Origin: Hansfordia pulvinata
Lineage: Eukaryota > Ascomycota > Sordariomycetes > Xylariales
Assembly (NCBI GenBank): GCA_006538405.1
Contig: BJKQ01000007.1
Span: 310,001-374,000 of the forward strand
Direction: 5' to 3'
DNA length: 64,000 bases
The translations under genes were made by a program, and so were the position numbers. The notes beneath the pieces are model-generated. The model saw nothing but the letters and a program-made list of their open reading frames with translations, was not told the origin of the DNA and did not search any database. The stretch's first letter is position 1. Each line of letters opens with the position of its first letter. Shown here piece by piece: positions 12,291-23,911 of this stretch.

Positions 12291-12978
12291 AGCGCGAGGC
12301 CGCCCTTCCTTCCTCCCTTTTTTCATCACAACTTAGATTTTCCATATACGCATATATACCAGACGCTTGCATTGGTAGAACAATAATCACCATTAAAGCC
12401 ATCATGGGGACGACAAACTTACAATATTCGAAACCCGGCTAGCTACATTTGCGCCCAGGGCGGTCATCCCAGAGGAGGAGAGCAATGGGAGCATAACCGG
12501 AGACAGGGTCAATAATTCCATAGCATCATTATGAACCATGTGAAAGGCGTCATGAATTGCAGTAACAGAAGTACTAAGGTAGCTTCGCGCTGCAAACACG
12601 GCGCACAGGTCTCGAAGACTCGTTACATCGGGGCGTTTGTAATTCCACTTTAACGTTTTATCATCTTTATTTTCGTCAAATTGGTTGTGGCTGCGGCAGC
12701 TACTTGACCCGGGAGCTTTGGCTGTCATCGCAGCCGCCAATAGTCGTTTCGTCATGTCTGTGTGGGGCCATGTGATGAGGATGGGCTCAGCCGCTTCGGT
12801 CCCTCTGTTCATGGCATATTCTCAAACTCGAGAGTGCCACGGCACCCATGCCTGGCTCCATTCCTCTAACGAGAATACCATCAGTAGGGCAATGGTCATG
12901 GCACCCGTTTGACAAGATGACCGAGATTAGACCCCAAGCCATGCGTAATTGGCCCCTGCGTACCCTATCGGTGGTCGT
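12291..12978. other. Convergent 3' intergenic region
   Basis: About 690 bp between the LOG-family gene and the proteasome gene, which converge here. I see no coding region. The DNA is locally AT-rich (12330-12400), as expected for 3' UTRs. Confidence 0.4.
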
Positions 12979-13946
12979 CTATTCGTCTACCTGCATGCCT
13001 TCGTTCTCGCCCTCGTTGTCGTCTCCGCCCTCGTCCGCAACGCTGTTGATCCAGTCCTTGACGCTGGGGCCGTCGTGGACGACAAAAGGCTCGTCAATGC
13101 CCACGACCGCCACGCTCGTGTTCTCGAGGGTCAGCTCGCGGTCTTGCACAAGTGTCTCCTTGAGCGCGCGCAGACCGTGCCGGATGAGCTCCTCGCGTCC
13201 GCAGGCGCTGAAGGCGTCGGCGTTGCGTTCGAGATAGGTCCGTGCCATTTGAGAGCGAGCGCCGATGGCGCAGGCGAGCATTTCCTGGGTCAGGCCCGAG
13301 GGCTGGAACTCGAAGAGGTGGGGGCCGCCGGCGCGGTCGACGCCTGCGACCAGCAGTCCCACGCCGTAGGGGCGCTTGCCGTAGTGTTGGGTGTTGGTCT
13401 GAGCCTTGTTACCGATCAGAGAAACCAGCGTCTCGACGGGCATGGCGCGGTCGTAGGTCAGGCGCTGGGACAGGCACTGCTGCTTCATAAAGTTGGACAG
13501 GACGCGGGCGTCCGAGGTAAGGCCGGCGATGGCGAGACCGACATGTTCATCGATGGCAAACAGCTTCTTCTGGTAGGACGAGAGCTCCTCTGCGTTTCTC
13601 TGCGGGGCAAGTCAGCTGGGTACAACGGGCGGTGGCGGGCTGAGGTGGGAGGGTGGTGGTGGTCGCAGGACTGCTAGAAACCCATCGAAGACATCCATGA
13701 TGCAGACTGCAAAGGTAATAAGGCTCGCTCAAAGGCATACCTTGATGGCGCAAAGAACAGCGTGCGTCTTGCTGGTGATGCCGACGACGACGGAACCTTG
13801 CTTGACAGCCTCGGCGGCGTACTCGACCTGGAATATTCTCCCCTGCGGAGAGCTAGCGGGCGGGTCAGCTGGGCGAGCTTCATCCAATACGGCGAAAGCG
13901 AAGCTCACAATGTGACCGAGTCGTTGTCGTAGTTGTTTCTGAACAT
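12979..13946 (-). CDS. PRE5: 20S proteasome alpha subunit, PSMA1/Pre5 (alpha-6) type
   Basis: Structural subunit of the outer alpha ring of the 20S proteasome. Three exons (13946-13909, 13852-13741, 13599-12979) join in frame to 256 residues, normal for the family. The start [13 protein letters not shown] is followed by the alpha-subunit signature [17 protein letters not shown], then GSVVVGITS and the conserved core [11 protein letters not shown] with [10 protein letters not shown]. The tail is acidic ([13 protein letters not shown]), as in fungal Pre5. Introns are 56 and 141 bp; the first donor is GTGAGC and the second GTATGC. No lesion is seen. It is divergent from the Vps55-like gene, with about 1 kb between the start codons. 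Confidence 0.93.
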
Positions 13947-14954
13947 GGTGGGTGAGGGAGCGACCGCTCGGGTGGTGATTGCGGGTGGCGGGCTCGGGCG
14001 ACAAGGAGGGGACGGCGATCGAGGGGCGGGGTCGGTGTCCGATGGTGGCAGAGGCGAGCTGCGACAAGTCAAGACACGGCTCTATGTTGGAGCTGGCCGG
14101 GGCGATGGAGAGTCGAGGATCGAGACGTAGAGTGCGGGGGGGAGCTGGGAGGTGGACGTCGATAGCTTCACGAACGGAAGCACGATGCGGATCTGGCAGG
14201 CACGGCAGGGGCGACCTTACGCAAGGCGCGGGCGCAGGCGGTAGCAGGCAGCTCCGACCTTTGCGTCAACCTCCCCACGCTCCCGCCCGCACCTGTGTAC
14301 CGGGATACATCCAGTGGTGCGGCGGGTTGAGGTCCTCGTACTCAGGTACTCGTACACCATCGCAACGGGCTTGGGTGAAGCCTTGGGCTTGGGATGGCCA
14401 GCCAGCGCCACCTGTTGTAATGGTCTGAGAGGGCTGAGAACTTAGTCTCGCGGGCTGGGGTAATCATGATTGAGTACCGATACATACTTGAGCTAGATTT
14501 CTCGGGAGTGAGGACGGTTCCTTGTGCTATGAGACTCAATTGATGAAGGTATCCTGTACATGCTGCGTTATAATTAGCTCCGAGAACAAGTACCCGGGTA
14601 CGACCCGATGAACCTCCAATGCTGCTGCTGACGCAACTCGTTCTGTCCAGCTTCCAGGCTGTCTGTCCATCACCACCATCACAATCCCGAATCCGACCGT
14701 CGACCATCTCGCCCGGCATCGCCGTCGCGTTAGCTCCTTGCAAGCTTTCCTGCACCCTCAGGCGTCCTCCACGCAATATCGAGCCTTGATCCGACGTACC
14801 GGAGTCCCCATCCGAGTCCAACAGGTTCAATCGCAATCCACTTCACTTCGCTGCATCGCTTTGCGCCCCGGCCCGCCTCTTGCCGCCTTGCGACAGCGCG
14901 TTCACACCGAGTCCCTCCCTATCACCACAGCGCAGCTCGCCGCCCACAGCCAAC
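13947..14954. promoter_or_regulatory. Shared upstream region of the divergent proteasome and Vps55-like genes
   Basis: About 1 kb between two divergent start codons, so it must hold both promoters. I see no clear TATA box. It contains short TACTCAGGTACTCGTAC-type repeats around 14335-14360 and a CT-rich leader before 14955. I did not find a proteasome-associated control element that I could name with confidence. Confidence 0.4.
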
Positions 14955-15400
14955 ATGCCGGGTCTCAAGACAATCATCGCTCTCTCCTTCGTACTGGCCG
15001 TCGGCTTCCTGCTGGTCATTCTGTCCTGCGCCTTATGGAAGGTCTACTATCCTCTGTTGGTGGTCGCCACCTACGTCCTGGCCCCCATGCCCAACTGGAT
15101 CTGTAGCCGCTGCGCCAACCCCGACGACTTTGTGGAAAGCTCCGGCAATGCGGTCCTGGACCTCGGCCGCTTCTGCACAGGATTCCTTGTCGTCATGGGC
15201 ATCGGTAAGCCATCTTTTCCCCGGCAGAGCGCGCCCCTCCCCGCAATGCTGACTACCAGCCGCCAGCGTTACCCATCGTCCTCGCGCACTCCGAACTCAT
15301 CAACCTCGGCGCCATGTTCATGTGCGTCATCGGCGGTCTTCTGATCTACAGCACGATTATCTCGTTCGGCATGTTCTTCCAGGAGGACCAGGAATTCTAG
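14955..15400 (+). CDS. VPS55: Vps55-family endosomal membrane protein
   Basis: A small four-helix membrane protein of the Vps55/OB-RGRP (leptin receptor overlapping transcript) family, acting in late endosome-to-vacuole transport with Vps68. Two exons (14955-15204 and 15267-15400) flank a 62-bp intron with a GTAAGC donor and join in frame to 127 residues. Visible hydrophobic segments are TIIALSFVLAVGFLLVIL, YPLLVVATYVLAPMPNWIC, FCTGFLVVMGIALPIVLAH and MFMCVIGGLLIYSTIISFG. The SCALWKVYYPL segment and the acidic FFQEDQEF end fit the family. No lesion. Confidence 0.88.
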
Positions 15401-16168
15401 GATGACTGTGCCGAGCGTCACGGTCCGAATCATCAATGCCCCCGGCGGCCCAACTGTCTATATTGATCTTCTTGAGCGGAGTGCTTGTTCGATCACGGGA
15501 CGGTGTTGGGAAGACGAAGCCACGACCCACCATCCACTCATGATGTACCATGCCGCTCTGTCCAACTCGCGGCATTTTCAACGACAGCGCTGAACATGGC
15601 GTCGTGCTCAACTGCATCCGTCGAGCAATGCTGTCGCTATGTTGTCGCCCTGCAAATATGACAAGATAACCGGGACTTCGTGGTCTTTGGCTTCGCCCAG
15701 CGACAATTAACTGCGTTTGGGTCGAGAGACGGCTTGTTCGGCCACTCTGAGGAGGCAGCCATATTGGTATGGTCTGAGCCCCTAAGTCCCGTCCGGCTGG
15801 ACAAGGACAATGTCACTCGGGATTGGCCTGGATCAACAAGCATGGGACCAGTGTGATGCGGCTGGGTGTGGTTTTCGTGTTTGAATTCACAGCGTGGGAG
15901 TCCTGTTGGACGGCGCGTCACGGTAGCAATAGGCGTTTGACGCGCGATGGTTCCATGTATTTATTCCTGATGTATGCAATTGCACACCTGTGCCGAGCCT
16001 GGTATCGTTGAAATATGCCGCGCATGGTTCTCGCTGTAGAAATGCGCCCCCCGAAACAATGCAGATACGTTGAGTATCGTGAAGCAGATTCCAGCGCCGA
16101 AAAGCAAACAGTAAAGAGACCACGCGCACAAATAGTCGAGAGGCCGATGAGTGGAAGTCGCCGATTCC
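15401..16168. other. Convergent 3' intergenic region
   Basis: About 770 bp between the Vps55-like and aminodeoxychorismate synthase genes. I see no coding region of its own. The apparent extension of the synthase reading frame to 15918 is an out-of-frame artefact of the frame breaks near its 3' end. Confidence 0.5.
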
Positions 16169-19100
16169 TCAATTCTCCCACGTGCCGCTCGCGAAGACGC
16201 CCAGAGGGCCGCCGAGCTTGGTGAACATCTCGTCCGTCTCGCCGCGCGGCGTGCTGAGCGCCGTCACGGCGCCCCCGGCGCCGATGTGCCACACCTCCCT
16301 CTGCCCCTCGCCGCCCGATGGGCCGCTGCCGCCCCCGCCGCCGTTGCAGACGACGCGAGCCCCTCCTCTCCGGGAGCCATCCGCGCCCCGGCCGGCGTCG
16401 TCGTCGTCCTCGCCGCCTCGCTTCCGCTTGTCGCCGGCGGCGGTTGTCTCGGGACGGGCGCAGAAGCGGCGGCGGCGGCGGTGGCAGCGGCAGCGTGGTG
16501 GTCGCCATCACCGGCCTGGCCCCGCTGCTCCTGCTCCTGCTCCTGCTCCTGCTCGACCTCGTCGTCCCATCGGAACAGGCTGCGGATCGTGACGCTCCAG
16601 TCCCCGCGGCCCTCGCGTCCATGTAGCCGACGACGCCCGAGTACAGGCCGCGGGGCCTGCCCCGCTCGAGGCCGCGCAGGATCTCGCAGCTGCGGCGCTT
16701 GGGGGCGCCCGTCATGCTGCCCGGCGGCAGGCTGGCGGCCAGGACGTCGAGGCCTGTCGTGGTGGTGGTTGTGGTCGTCGTCGTTGCTGTTGTCGTTGTT
16801 CCCTCCTCAGCCGTCGTCGCTACCGGGGCGGCGGCGGGCAACCTCCCCTCGACGACGGTGACGATGGTGTAGACGTTGGCGTGCTCCTCGATGCGCAGCA
16901 GCTGGGGCACGGCGACGGCGCCCGCGGCGGGGCCGCACGCGCCGTGCAGGTCGTGCCGGACCAGGTCGACGATCATCAGGTTCTCGGCCTCCTCCTTGGG
17001 CACGCGCAGGAGCTTCTCGGCCTCGGCCAGGCTCGACACCCCTCCTCCTCCTCCTCCTCCTTCTCCGGCGCGGCCATCTTCTGCTGACGACGACGACGAC
17101 GCCGCCGCCGCCTTGCGCACGGTCCCCTTCATCGGCCGCATGGAGCACAGCCCCCCCTCGTCGAAGGATAGGAACCGCTCGGGCGACCCGCTGGCCAGCG
17201 TGGCGCCTCCGAGGCGCACGTACGAGCCGAAGGGCGCCGGCTGGCGGGCGCGCAGCGCGCGGTACAGGCGCCAGCCCGAGTCGGCGCGCAGCAGGTCGCC
17301 CGGTGCTGCCCTCCCTTTCTCGAGCATCGGCGGTGGTGCGGGCCCGCTCGCGCCCGGGTTGCTGGTCCTCGTCGGCGGCGGCGTGGCGGTGGTGGAGGGA
17401 GACGAAGACGACAGGGGGCCGGGAGCCAGCGACGCAGGCTCGGGCTCGGGCTCGTCGCTCCGGCTGCTGTCAAGATGGTGAAGCTGGTGGTGGTGGTCCC
17501 GCGGCCTGGTCAGCACCGTCTGGTCCGTCAGGCACAGCTCGTACGACTCGCCCGCCGCGATGAACTCCTGGCACCGGCGCACCTTGGCCTCGTACTCGCG
17601 CGGCGCCGGCGTGGTGATGCGGTGGCGGTGGTGGTGATGATGGCGCGAGGGGTCGGGACCGGCGGCGGCGGCGGCGGCGGTGGAACCATCGGAGGGGTTG
17701 GAGAAAGAACGAGGCGGCGTCCGGGGCGGCGTGGGCTGGTCCGTCCTGTTGTGATCCGCCGTCGCTGCTGCGCGGGCCCAGACAGCCGAGGCCCGCAGCG
17801 TCTCGACCGTGGACTCGAGCCAGCGGTCCGCCCCCTCCGCCTCCGGGAAAGAAGACTCGTCGTCGCAGCCGCCGCCGCCGCGGGCGAGGCACTGGACGCG
17901 CAGCGTGCGCTCGCGGTGGTCCAGGACGACGCTGCGCGTGACCCAGGCGAAGCACAGGTCCGGCCGGCGCGGCGGCAGGCTTCTTCTGCCGCTGTCGCTG
18001 TCGCTGCTTGTCTCTTCCCCGCCTGTTCCCACGCCGTCGTTTCCCGCCCCGGTCTCGACCCCGATACCCTCCAGCCCCAGCTCGTACGTGACGTAGCCCA
18101 TGAACCCGCCGACGAATGGCGCGTCGCCCGCCTCCTCCGCGGCCGCGACACCGGCGGGCACCCGGCGATCGCCCCAGAAGCCGGCCACGGCGGTCCAGAC
18201 GGTCTCGCCGGGGCCCAGGGGCAGCTTCTCCAGCTTCTGCTGCTGCTGCTGCTGCTTCTGTGTGCCCGGTAGTGATGATGATGATGACGACGACGACGAG
18301 AGGAAGACGTGCCTGTCGCCGACGCGGTACCGCAGCTGGGGCGCGCCGTCGACGTCCAGGGCCACGATGCTGTGGCGGCCCCGGACGTTGGCGCCCACGC
18401 CGTCGGCGTGCGCGCTCGCCGAGTCGAGGACCACGTGCTCCTTCCGCCTCCCGCCGCGGGCCGCCTGCGCCTCCTGCAGGACCTCGACGACTTCGGGCGT
18501 CTCGACGTGGCGCGGGAGCGGGATCGTCCGGGAGTGGTATGTCGTTGCTGCGCCGGTGGTGGTGGTGGTGGTGGTGGTGCTACTGTTAGTAGCCGCGATG
18601 ATGGCCGCACGTCGCTCTGCCGCCGCCGTCGCAGAAGCGGCAGAAGTCGCAGAGGGAGAGGGTACGGCAGCCCCGGACATGGACCGCGGCAGCTGCCCCA
18701 CGACGCCGGCGGCCAGAACCTCCGCGTCGGAGCTGCTGCTGCTCCTGTCGACGACCCTGCCGGCGGCGTGGTTCCAGCGCCGCGCCGCGGCGAACCAGTT
18801 GCGGATGACCTGGTGGCCGCGGGCGTCGGTGCAGACGGACTCCGGGTGGTACTGCAGGCCCCAGAAGGGGCGGCGGGCGTGCTTGACGGCCATGAGGATG
18901 CGCTCGGTGAAGGCGCCGCGGTCCTCGTGGGCCCACGCCAGCGGCGCCAGGTCCGGCAGGCCCCGGGGCCTCGCCCAGCGGGCCGCGGGCCAGTCGGCGT
19001 CGGGGACGGCGTCCTGGCCCACGTCGGCGTGGAGGCTGTGGTACAGCGTGGCGCGGAAGGGGGCCACGCCGCGGAAGATGTCGTCGCCGTCGTCGTTGGC

Positions 19101-19565
19101 GGCCCCGTCCGCATCACCTTCGTCTGCGGACGAAGAGCGGAACTCGATCGGCCGGACCATGCCGTGCAGGCCCTGGTGGAGCTTCTTGACGACGCCGCCG
19201 CACTCGACGACGAGGCTCTGGAAGCCGAGGCAGATGCCGAGGGCGGGCACTACGGCCTCGCGGCCCGCCGCCGTGGGGTCCTGGCTCCAGACGTGCCTCA
19301 TGAGGCCGACGTCGCGGTCGACGGCGGGGGACCCGGGGCCGGGCCCGCAGACGACGGCGTCGTAGCGGCGCAGGAAGGCCCTCCAGGCGCGCGTGCCTCG
19401 GTCGCCGCCGCCGTCATCCTCGTCGTCGGCCTCGCCCGGGCGGAAGTGCGGCGAGTCGATGGGCAGGATGTGGACGTCGGCGCCCAGCTCGGCGGTCAGC
19501 AGCGACACGATGTTGTTGCTGAACGAGTCGTAGGCGTCGAGGAACAGGATGCGCGGGCGGTCCAT
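16169..19565 (-). CDS. Aminodeoxychorismate (para-aminobenzoate) synthase, PabA-PabB fusion (two frame breaks)
   Basis: Makes 4-amino-4-deoxychorismate from chorismate and glutamine for folate. The N-terminal glutamine amidotransferase (about residues 1-260) starts MDRPRILFLDAYDSFSNN and has the nucleophile loop LGICLGFQSL and the QYHPESV His/Glu pair. The PabB half has GESYELCLTDQ, ASGSPERFLSF, EEAENLMIVDLVRHDL and LPPGSMTGAPKRRS. The motif PMKGT keeps the Lys that marks PabB rather than TrpE. Near the C-terminus the frame shifts twice (about 16603-16614 and 16440-16500), each like one missing base. The true end TPRGETDEMFTKLGG to GTWEN then stops at 16169-16171. Long poly-Thr, poly-Ser and Gly inserts from trinucleotide repeats enlarge the protein. 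An in-frame ATG 41 codons upstream (19688) is possible, but family homology begins at MDRPRIL. Confidence 0.88.
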
Positions 19566-20684
19566 GTCTCCTGCTTCTGCTTCGGCTTCTGCTTCTGCTC
19601 CCGCCTCTTTTCTCCTGCGACTGCGACGACTGGGCCCAAGCCAATGTTGGGTGAATGGGTGGGGGTGAGGCTTTTGCTGTTGCTTCACCGGCGGCCGAGG
19701 CGCCCGCAGAGCATGGCGCGGCGACGAGATGACCCCGGATGCCTTGCTTGAGGGCGAGAGAGGGGAAATTGTCTCGAGCGGCGGGCGTGTCAGAGAGCCG
19801 GTGACTCGATGGTCGTGTGCCGCAGAGTTGACTTGCTGCCTGCCTCAGCAACAAGGGCCGGCGACTATCTTCAGAGGTTGAAGGGATAAAAATAGCAGCA
19901 GCGCCCGGTGTCACTCGGCGGCGGGAACGAACCCCTCGGACCCCTGGACTGCGTGACTGGGCGCGGGCACCTGGGACAATTTTGGTAGGCGATGACCCGG
20001 CCAAAAAAAAAAAAAAACGGCTATAAGTGGAGCGGCACTCTGTCTTGGAGCGACGGCGCGATAAAGGCGAAGACGAAGGAGAGGAGCCGAGGGTAGAGCG
20101 GGCAAACAGACGGACAGACGGACGGACGCTCGTTCCTTCTAGAACCTGACTCACAGCTCTGTTTAAATCACATCGACTTGCTGGGTCCCTCTGTATAATC
20201 TTGTCAATGACGAGCCGAGTTGGCCAATGCTGGCGACTGAGAATATCCAATTGGCTGGCGGGGACACGGATCTGATATTGGCGCCGCGTGGAGTCGCCCG
20301 CGTCTGTTCACTTTGACGAGTCAATCAATTGCGGAATCGATGCAGTTTGTAGATGTCCATCTAATCATACTTTGATGATGAATTGCTTCTTCACAACATG
20401 ATTTTCCCGGCCAGCGAGCCATCCCGCGGCTTTCCATCCGTGCAGCCAATGCCGACGCTTTCCGCGCTGCTCGGCACGGCCCCGGCCCCGGCCTCCGTCC
20501 GCTGCACGGTTCGCCTCGGCTCCGTTTTCGGCACCGGAACCGGCGTCGGCGTCGGGACAGACCCTCCGTTTGCGCCGAGCTTCGAGATGATGTCGTCGGA
20601 GTATGCCCCTTATGTTATCCCGCTGGAAGCAAGGTGGGTGTCGTGGATGGACTCGGACGTTTTATTCACGTCAAGTCCCTAACA
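19566..20684. other. Intergenic region, upstream of aminodeoxychorismate synthase
   Basis: About 1.1 kb between the synthase start and the stop of the FAD monooxygenase, both on the minus strand. It holds the synthase promoter on the minus strand and an A14 run near 20005-20018. I see no separate gene. Confidence 0.4.
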
Positions 20685-21336
20685 TCACGCCTGTAGTGAA
20701 TCAGGGTAGTACTTCTGAAATGAAGCTGTGGTGGTATCCAAACGGTAGACAATACTCTCGCAGGACTGGCCAGGTACCACAGGCCAATACGTAAGAACCC
20801 CTTCCGTCCCACGATCAAACACCATCAGCGACGCTTGACCTCCCCTCCGCCAGCATCTCCGGAACACCCGCACCGCCTCCCTGTTCTGGCCCTCGACGTC
20901 GAACTCGCTCGTGAACCGCGCCGCCTCCGCCAGGAACGCCCGCATCCGGCCCGGGTCCTCGTGCAGCCACCCGCCCTCGCCGTCCCCCTCGGCGTACGCG
21001 TACACCCTCCCGAGCCGCCGCGCCACCTCGACGACCTGCTGGCTGCGCGGCCGCCTGACCGCGTCGAACGCCCGCAGCGCCGCCTCGATCACCCGTCCTC
21101 CTCCTCTTCCTCCTCCTCCTCCTCCTCCTCCCCGCGCTCCCCTCTCCGGAGCAGCACTGGCGGCAGCAGCCCGCACCTCCTTGCCTCCCAGCAGCGCCGC
21201 CAGCACCGCCGCGTCCTCGAGCGCCTGCGCCGCCCCGTTGCCCGCGAACGGCAGCGCCGCGTGCGCCGCGTCCCCCAGCACCGCCACCCGCCCCCGCGCG
21301 TACAGCGGCGCCGCGTCGTGGTCTGCCGGGTCCCAG

Positions 21337-21381
<45 letters not shown>

Positions 21382-21944
21382 AAGCGGCTGCTGCCCGCGG
21401 GGGGGCGTCCGGCCACCAGCGCCACGATGGCCCGCGCCTCGGGGCTGTAGTCGGCGTACGGCGCGGGGTCCAGCCAGGGGGGTCTTTCTCGCGAGCCCGA
21501 GGCGGCAACGACACCACCACCTTCCCCTCCTCCTCCTCCTCCTCCTCCTCCTCCTCTCTTCCATCGTTCCCAGGCCCGCCGGTGGTGCTGGTCATCTTCT
21601 TCTTCTTCGCGGTGGGAGACGACGACGACGGGAAGAACGCACCCCGCGCACGGCCACCCCGGCGCTGACGCGCGTGTCCTTGCTCAGCGGGATGCAGTTG
21701 ACGTGGCCGCGCGGCCCGAGCAGGATGGGCACGTCGCGCGTCCACCGGGGGTCGACGCCCGCCGCCACCGCCTCCGCCGCCGACACCGTCGTCCGGTTCA
21801 CCGCCAGCCGTCGTGGTTCTGGGGCGGGGTCGCCGGGTGGCCCGCGCCCAGCAGGTGCGCGCGCGCCGCGCTGTGGATGCCGTCCGCGCCCAGCAGGCAG
21901 TCCGCCTCCGCCGAGGTGCCGTCTTCGAAGTACAGCGTCACCGG

Positions 21945-21979
<35 letters not shown>

Positions 21980-22556
21980 CCCACCCCTCCTCCGAGTCTT
22001 CTTCGTTCCCGTCTTCGGCGCTGTCGGACTTGCCTTTCCCCGGGTGTGGTGGCCTCGGCCTCTCCACCACGGCGCGAACCCGCTTCCCCATCCGCAGCAC
22101 GCCGGGCGGCACCAGCTCCCGCAGGGCCTCGAGCAGCTCCGCCCGGCTGACCGTCCGCCGGCCCCTCCCCTTGCCCAGCTCCGCGACGAGCTGGCCCCGG
22201 TGCGGGCCGTGCGCCAGCCGGACCTCCGTCGACCGCTCCTTCTCCTCCTCCTCCTCCTCCTCGGGCGAAGCGAACGCCCGCCGAGCGTACGCGTCGCGCA
22301 GGTCCCCGCCCAGCAGCGACAGCGCGCGCACCGCGTTCGGGTGCAGCGCCAGGCCCGCGCCCACGTCCCCGTAGGCCGCCACGGCCTCGTACACGGCGAC
22401 GTCGAGGTGGCGGCGCGCCGGCGGGGCCGCCCGGCAGAGGGAGGCGGCGAGGGCGAGGCCCGCGATGCCGCCGCCCGCGATGGCGATGCGGATGCGGGGG
22501 AGGGCAAGGGGTTGTTGTTCTGGCATTCTCGTTTCTGCCTCTCTGCTACTCTTCAT
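20685..22556 (-). CDS. FAD-dependent aromatic-ring (salicylate hydroxylase-like) monooxygenase, with frame breaks
   Basis: Class A flavoprotein monooxygenase that would use NAD(P)H and O2. The N-terminus has the Rossmann motif IAIAGGGIAGLALAASL, then DVGAGLALHPNAVRAL and CLLGADGIHSAAR. The C-terminal half has the second FAD motif VAVLGDAAHAALPFAGNGAA. The reading frame changes at about 21800-21812 (after QNHDGW, resuming VNRTTVSAAEAV), at about 21650-21670 and at about 21478-21484 (a C6 run, resuming WLDPAPYADYSPEARAI). All three equal one missing base. Poly-Glu and poly-Ser inserts (21340-21380 and 21520-21560) come from GAG and GAC repeats. The start is uncertain between 22556 and 22526. 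It lies tandem with and upstream of PABA synthase; a role on an aminobenzoate-like substrate would be pure inference. Confidence 0.75.
21336..21380. repeat. (GAC)n trinucleotide microsatellite inside the monooxygenase gene
   Basis: About 14 GAC repeats, read on the minus strand as a serine run between the FAD-binding halves. A GAG-rich partner run lies at about 21520-21560. Such inserts often vary in length between strains. Confidence 0.85.
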
Positions 22557-23911
22557 CGTGACGTTGAGGGTGCGCGCCACAAGGGATTGAAAAGTCTAGG
22601 AATTAAAGAAGGCGAAGGGAGAGAGGAGTGCTTTCCCTTCATTTATATACCGTAGACTGGGAGACGGGTCCCGCTGCGGGTTGGCCGGCACCATGACCGA
22701 ACCTTGCTGCGCACGGGAACTTACTTGGTGTGTAGGTAGGCTTGGGGAAGCCCGAGGCGCCGTCTCTCCCTACACAAGCTCGTGCGTTGCGGGCTGGGCT
22801 TGGGATTCCATGACGAGAGAGGCGCGTCCGCGCATGCGGGCTCTGCAGCGTCGAAGCGTGATGCTGGAATGTGGACTGGCGTCCAGATGGCCACCGAGAC
22901 CTCTCGGCTCGGGTTGAAATGTGTTGAGGCCCTGTCCTTACAGGTTAAAAGCCAGCCCAACCCGTACACCAGCCGAAAGCTGGCTTTCTTTCTCGTGACT
23001 TGAGCGGCCCGGCGATCCCATTAAGGTGGCTCAATCTGTGGACAGAATAAAGTTCGGTCGCCGGCCGCGATGAGCCGGGATATATGTACCTGGTGCGCCC
23101 TGCACTGCTTCTTTCTCCCGATAAAACTCAATGTTCAAGGAAGAAATCCACCCACAGGCATGGCCAATCGACACAGGCCGTATGGTGGCCCACGAGTTGT
23201 AGATGGAGATGAATTAACAAGGCCTCGAGAGCAGGTCATGGAATATCCAGCCTCACCGAAACCCTGAACACCACCACGGCCCGCCGCACTCCACGAGGGA
23301 ATGTTTACCGAGTTCGCCGCAATGCCATGCAAGCGAGAGCAGCCGTGTGGCGGAGAGCCTACAAGTAAGTACATGTAGGTAAGGCATGCAGTAATCCTCG
23401 GCGCTACGGCTTAGTGGGGGATCCTGAAGTGAGCCCGTTACCGGGATGAATTCTTGTTTTGGGAGGAAGAAGAACATCGCCACCGCCACTGTCGCCTCAG
23501 CCCAGCCCCACGGGCGAGTCGAGGGTCTTCTCCAGGTGTCTGCCCGGGTTTGAAAGAGAAAAAGGAGCCACCCGTCGCGATCTTAATCATCTGCTTACCA
23601 GCTTCCTCGACCACTGTCCACTGTCCACACGGCCCCTGATCCCAGATACAACGCGCCAGCGCTTACCGGCGCACCACCGGCGTGCATCATATGAGCAGTA
23701 ATATAGGCCGAGAAGAAAGAGAGAAGATAGAAACCGGGGAGCTGTACAGCGGACCTCCAGCTAAACCCGCGCAGCGCACCAACTTTTCACCGCAGCTTTT
23801 CCGGGCGAGATCGACTGTGCCTAACCGCAATATCCCAAAAAAGGGAAAAACCTCCCGAAACTCAACATCACGCCGAGCCGGCCCAAAACCTCATTTATAA
23901 AAAAAAACAAA
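22557..23911. promoter_or_regulatory. Divergent promoter region: monooxygenase (minus) and BNR protein (plus)
   Basis: About 1.35 kb between the starts of the divergent monooxygenase and BNR-repeat genes. A TATA-like TTTATAAAA at about 23893-23901 is too close to the ATG at 23912 to be its TATA box unless the leader is tiny. A further TATATA lies at 22644-22650 on the monooxygenase side. No coding signal. Confidence 0.35.

Noticed and set aside
17528..19117. 529-codon minus-strand reading frame and several long plus-strand frames over the PabAB gene
   Set aside because: They are shadows of the GC-rich synthase frame, rich in Arg, Pro and Ser, with no family signature. The synthase frame carries all catalytic motifs.
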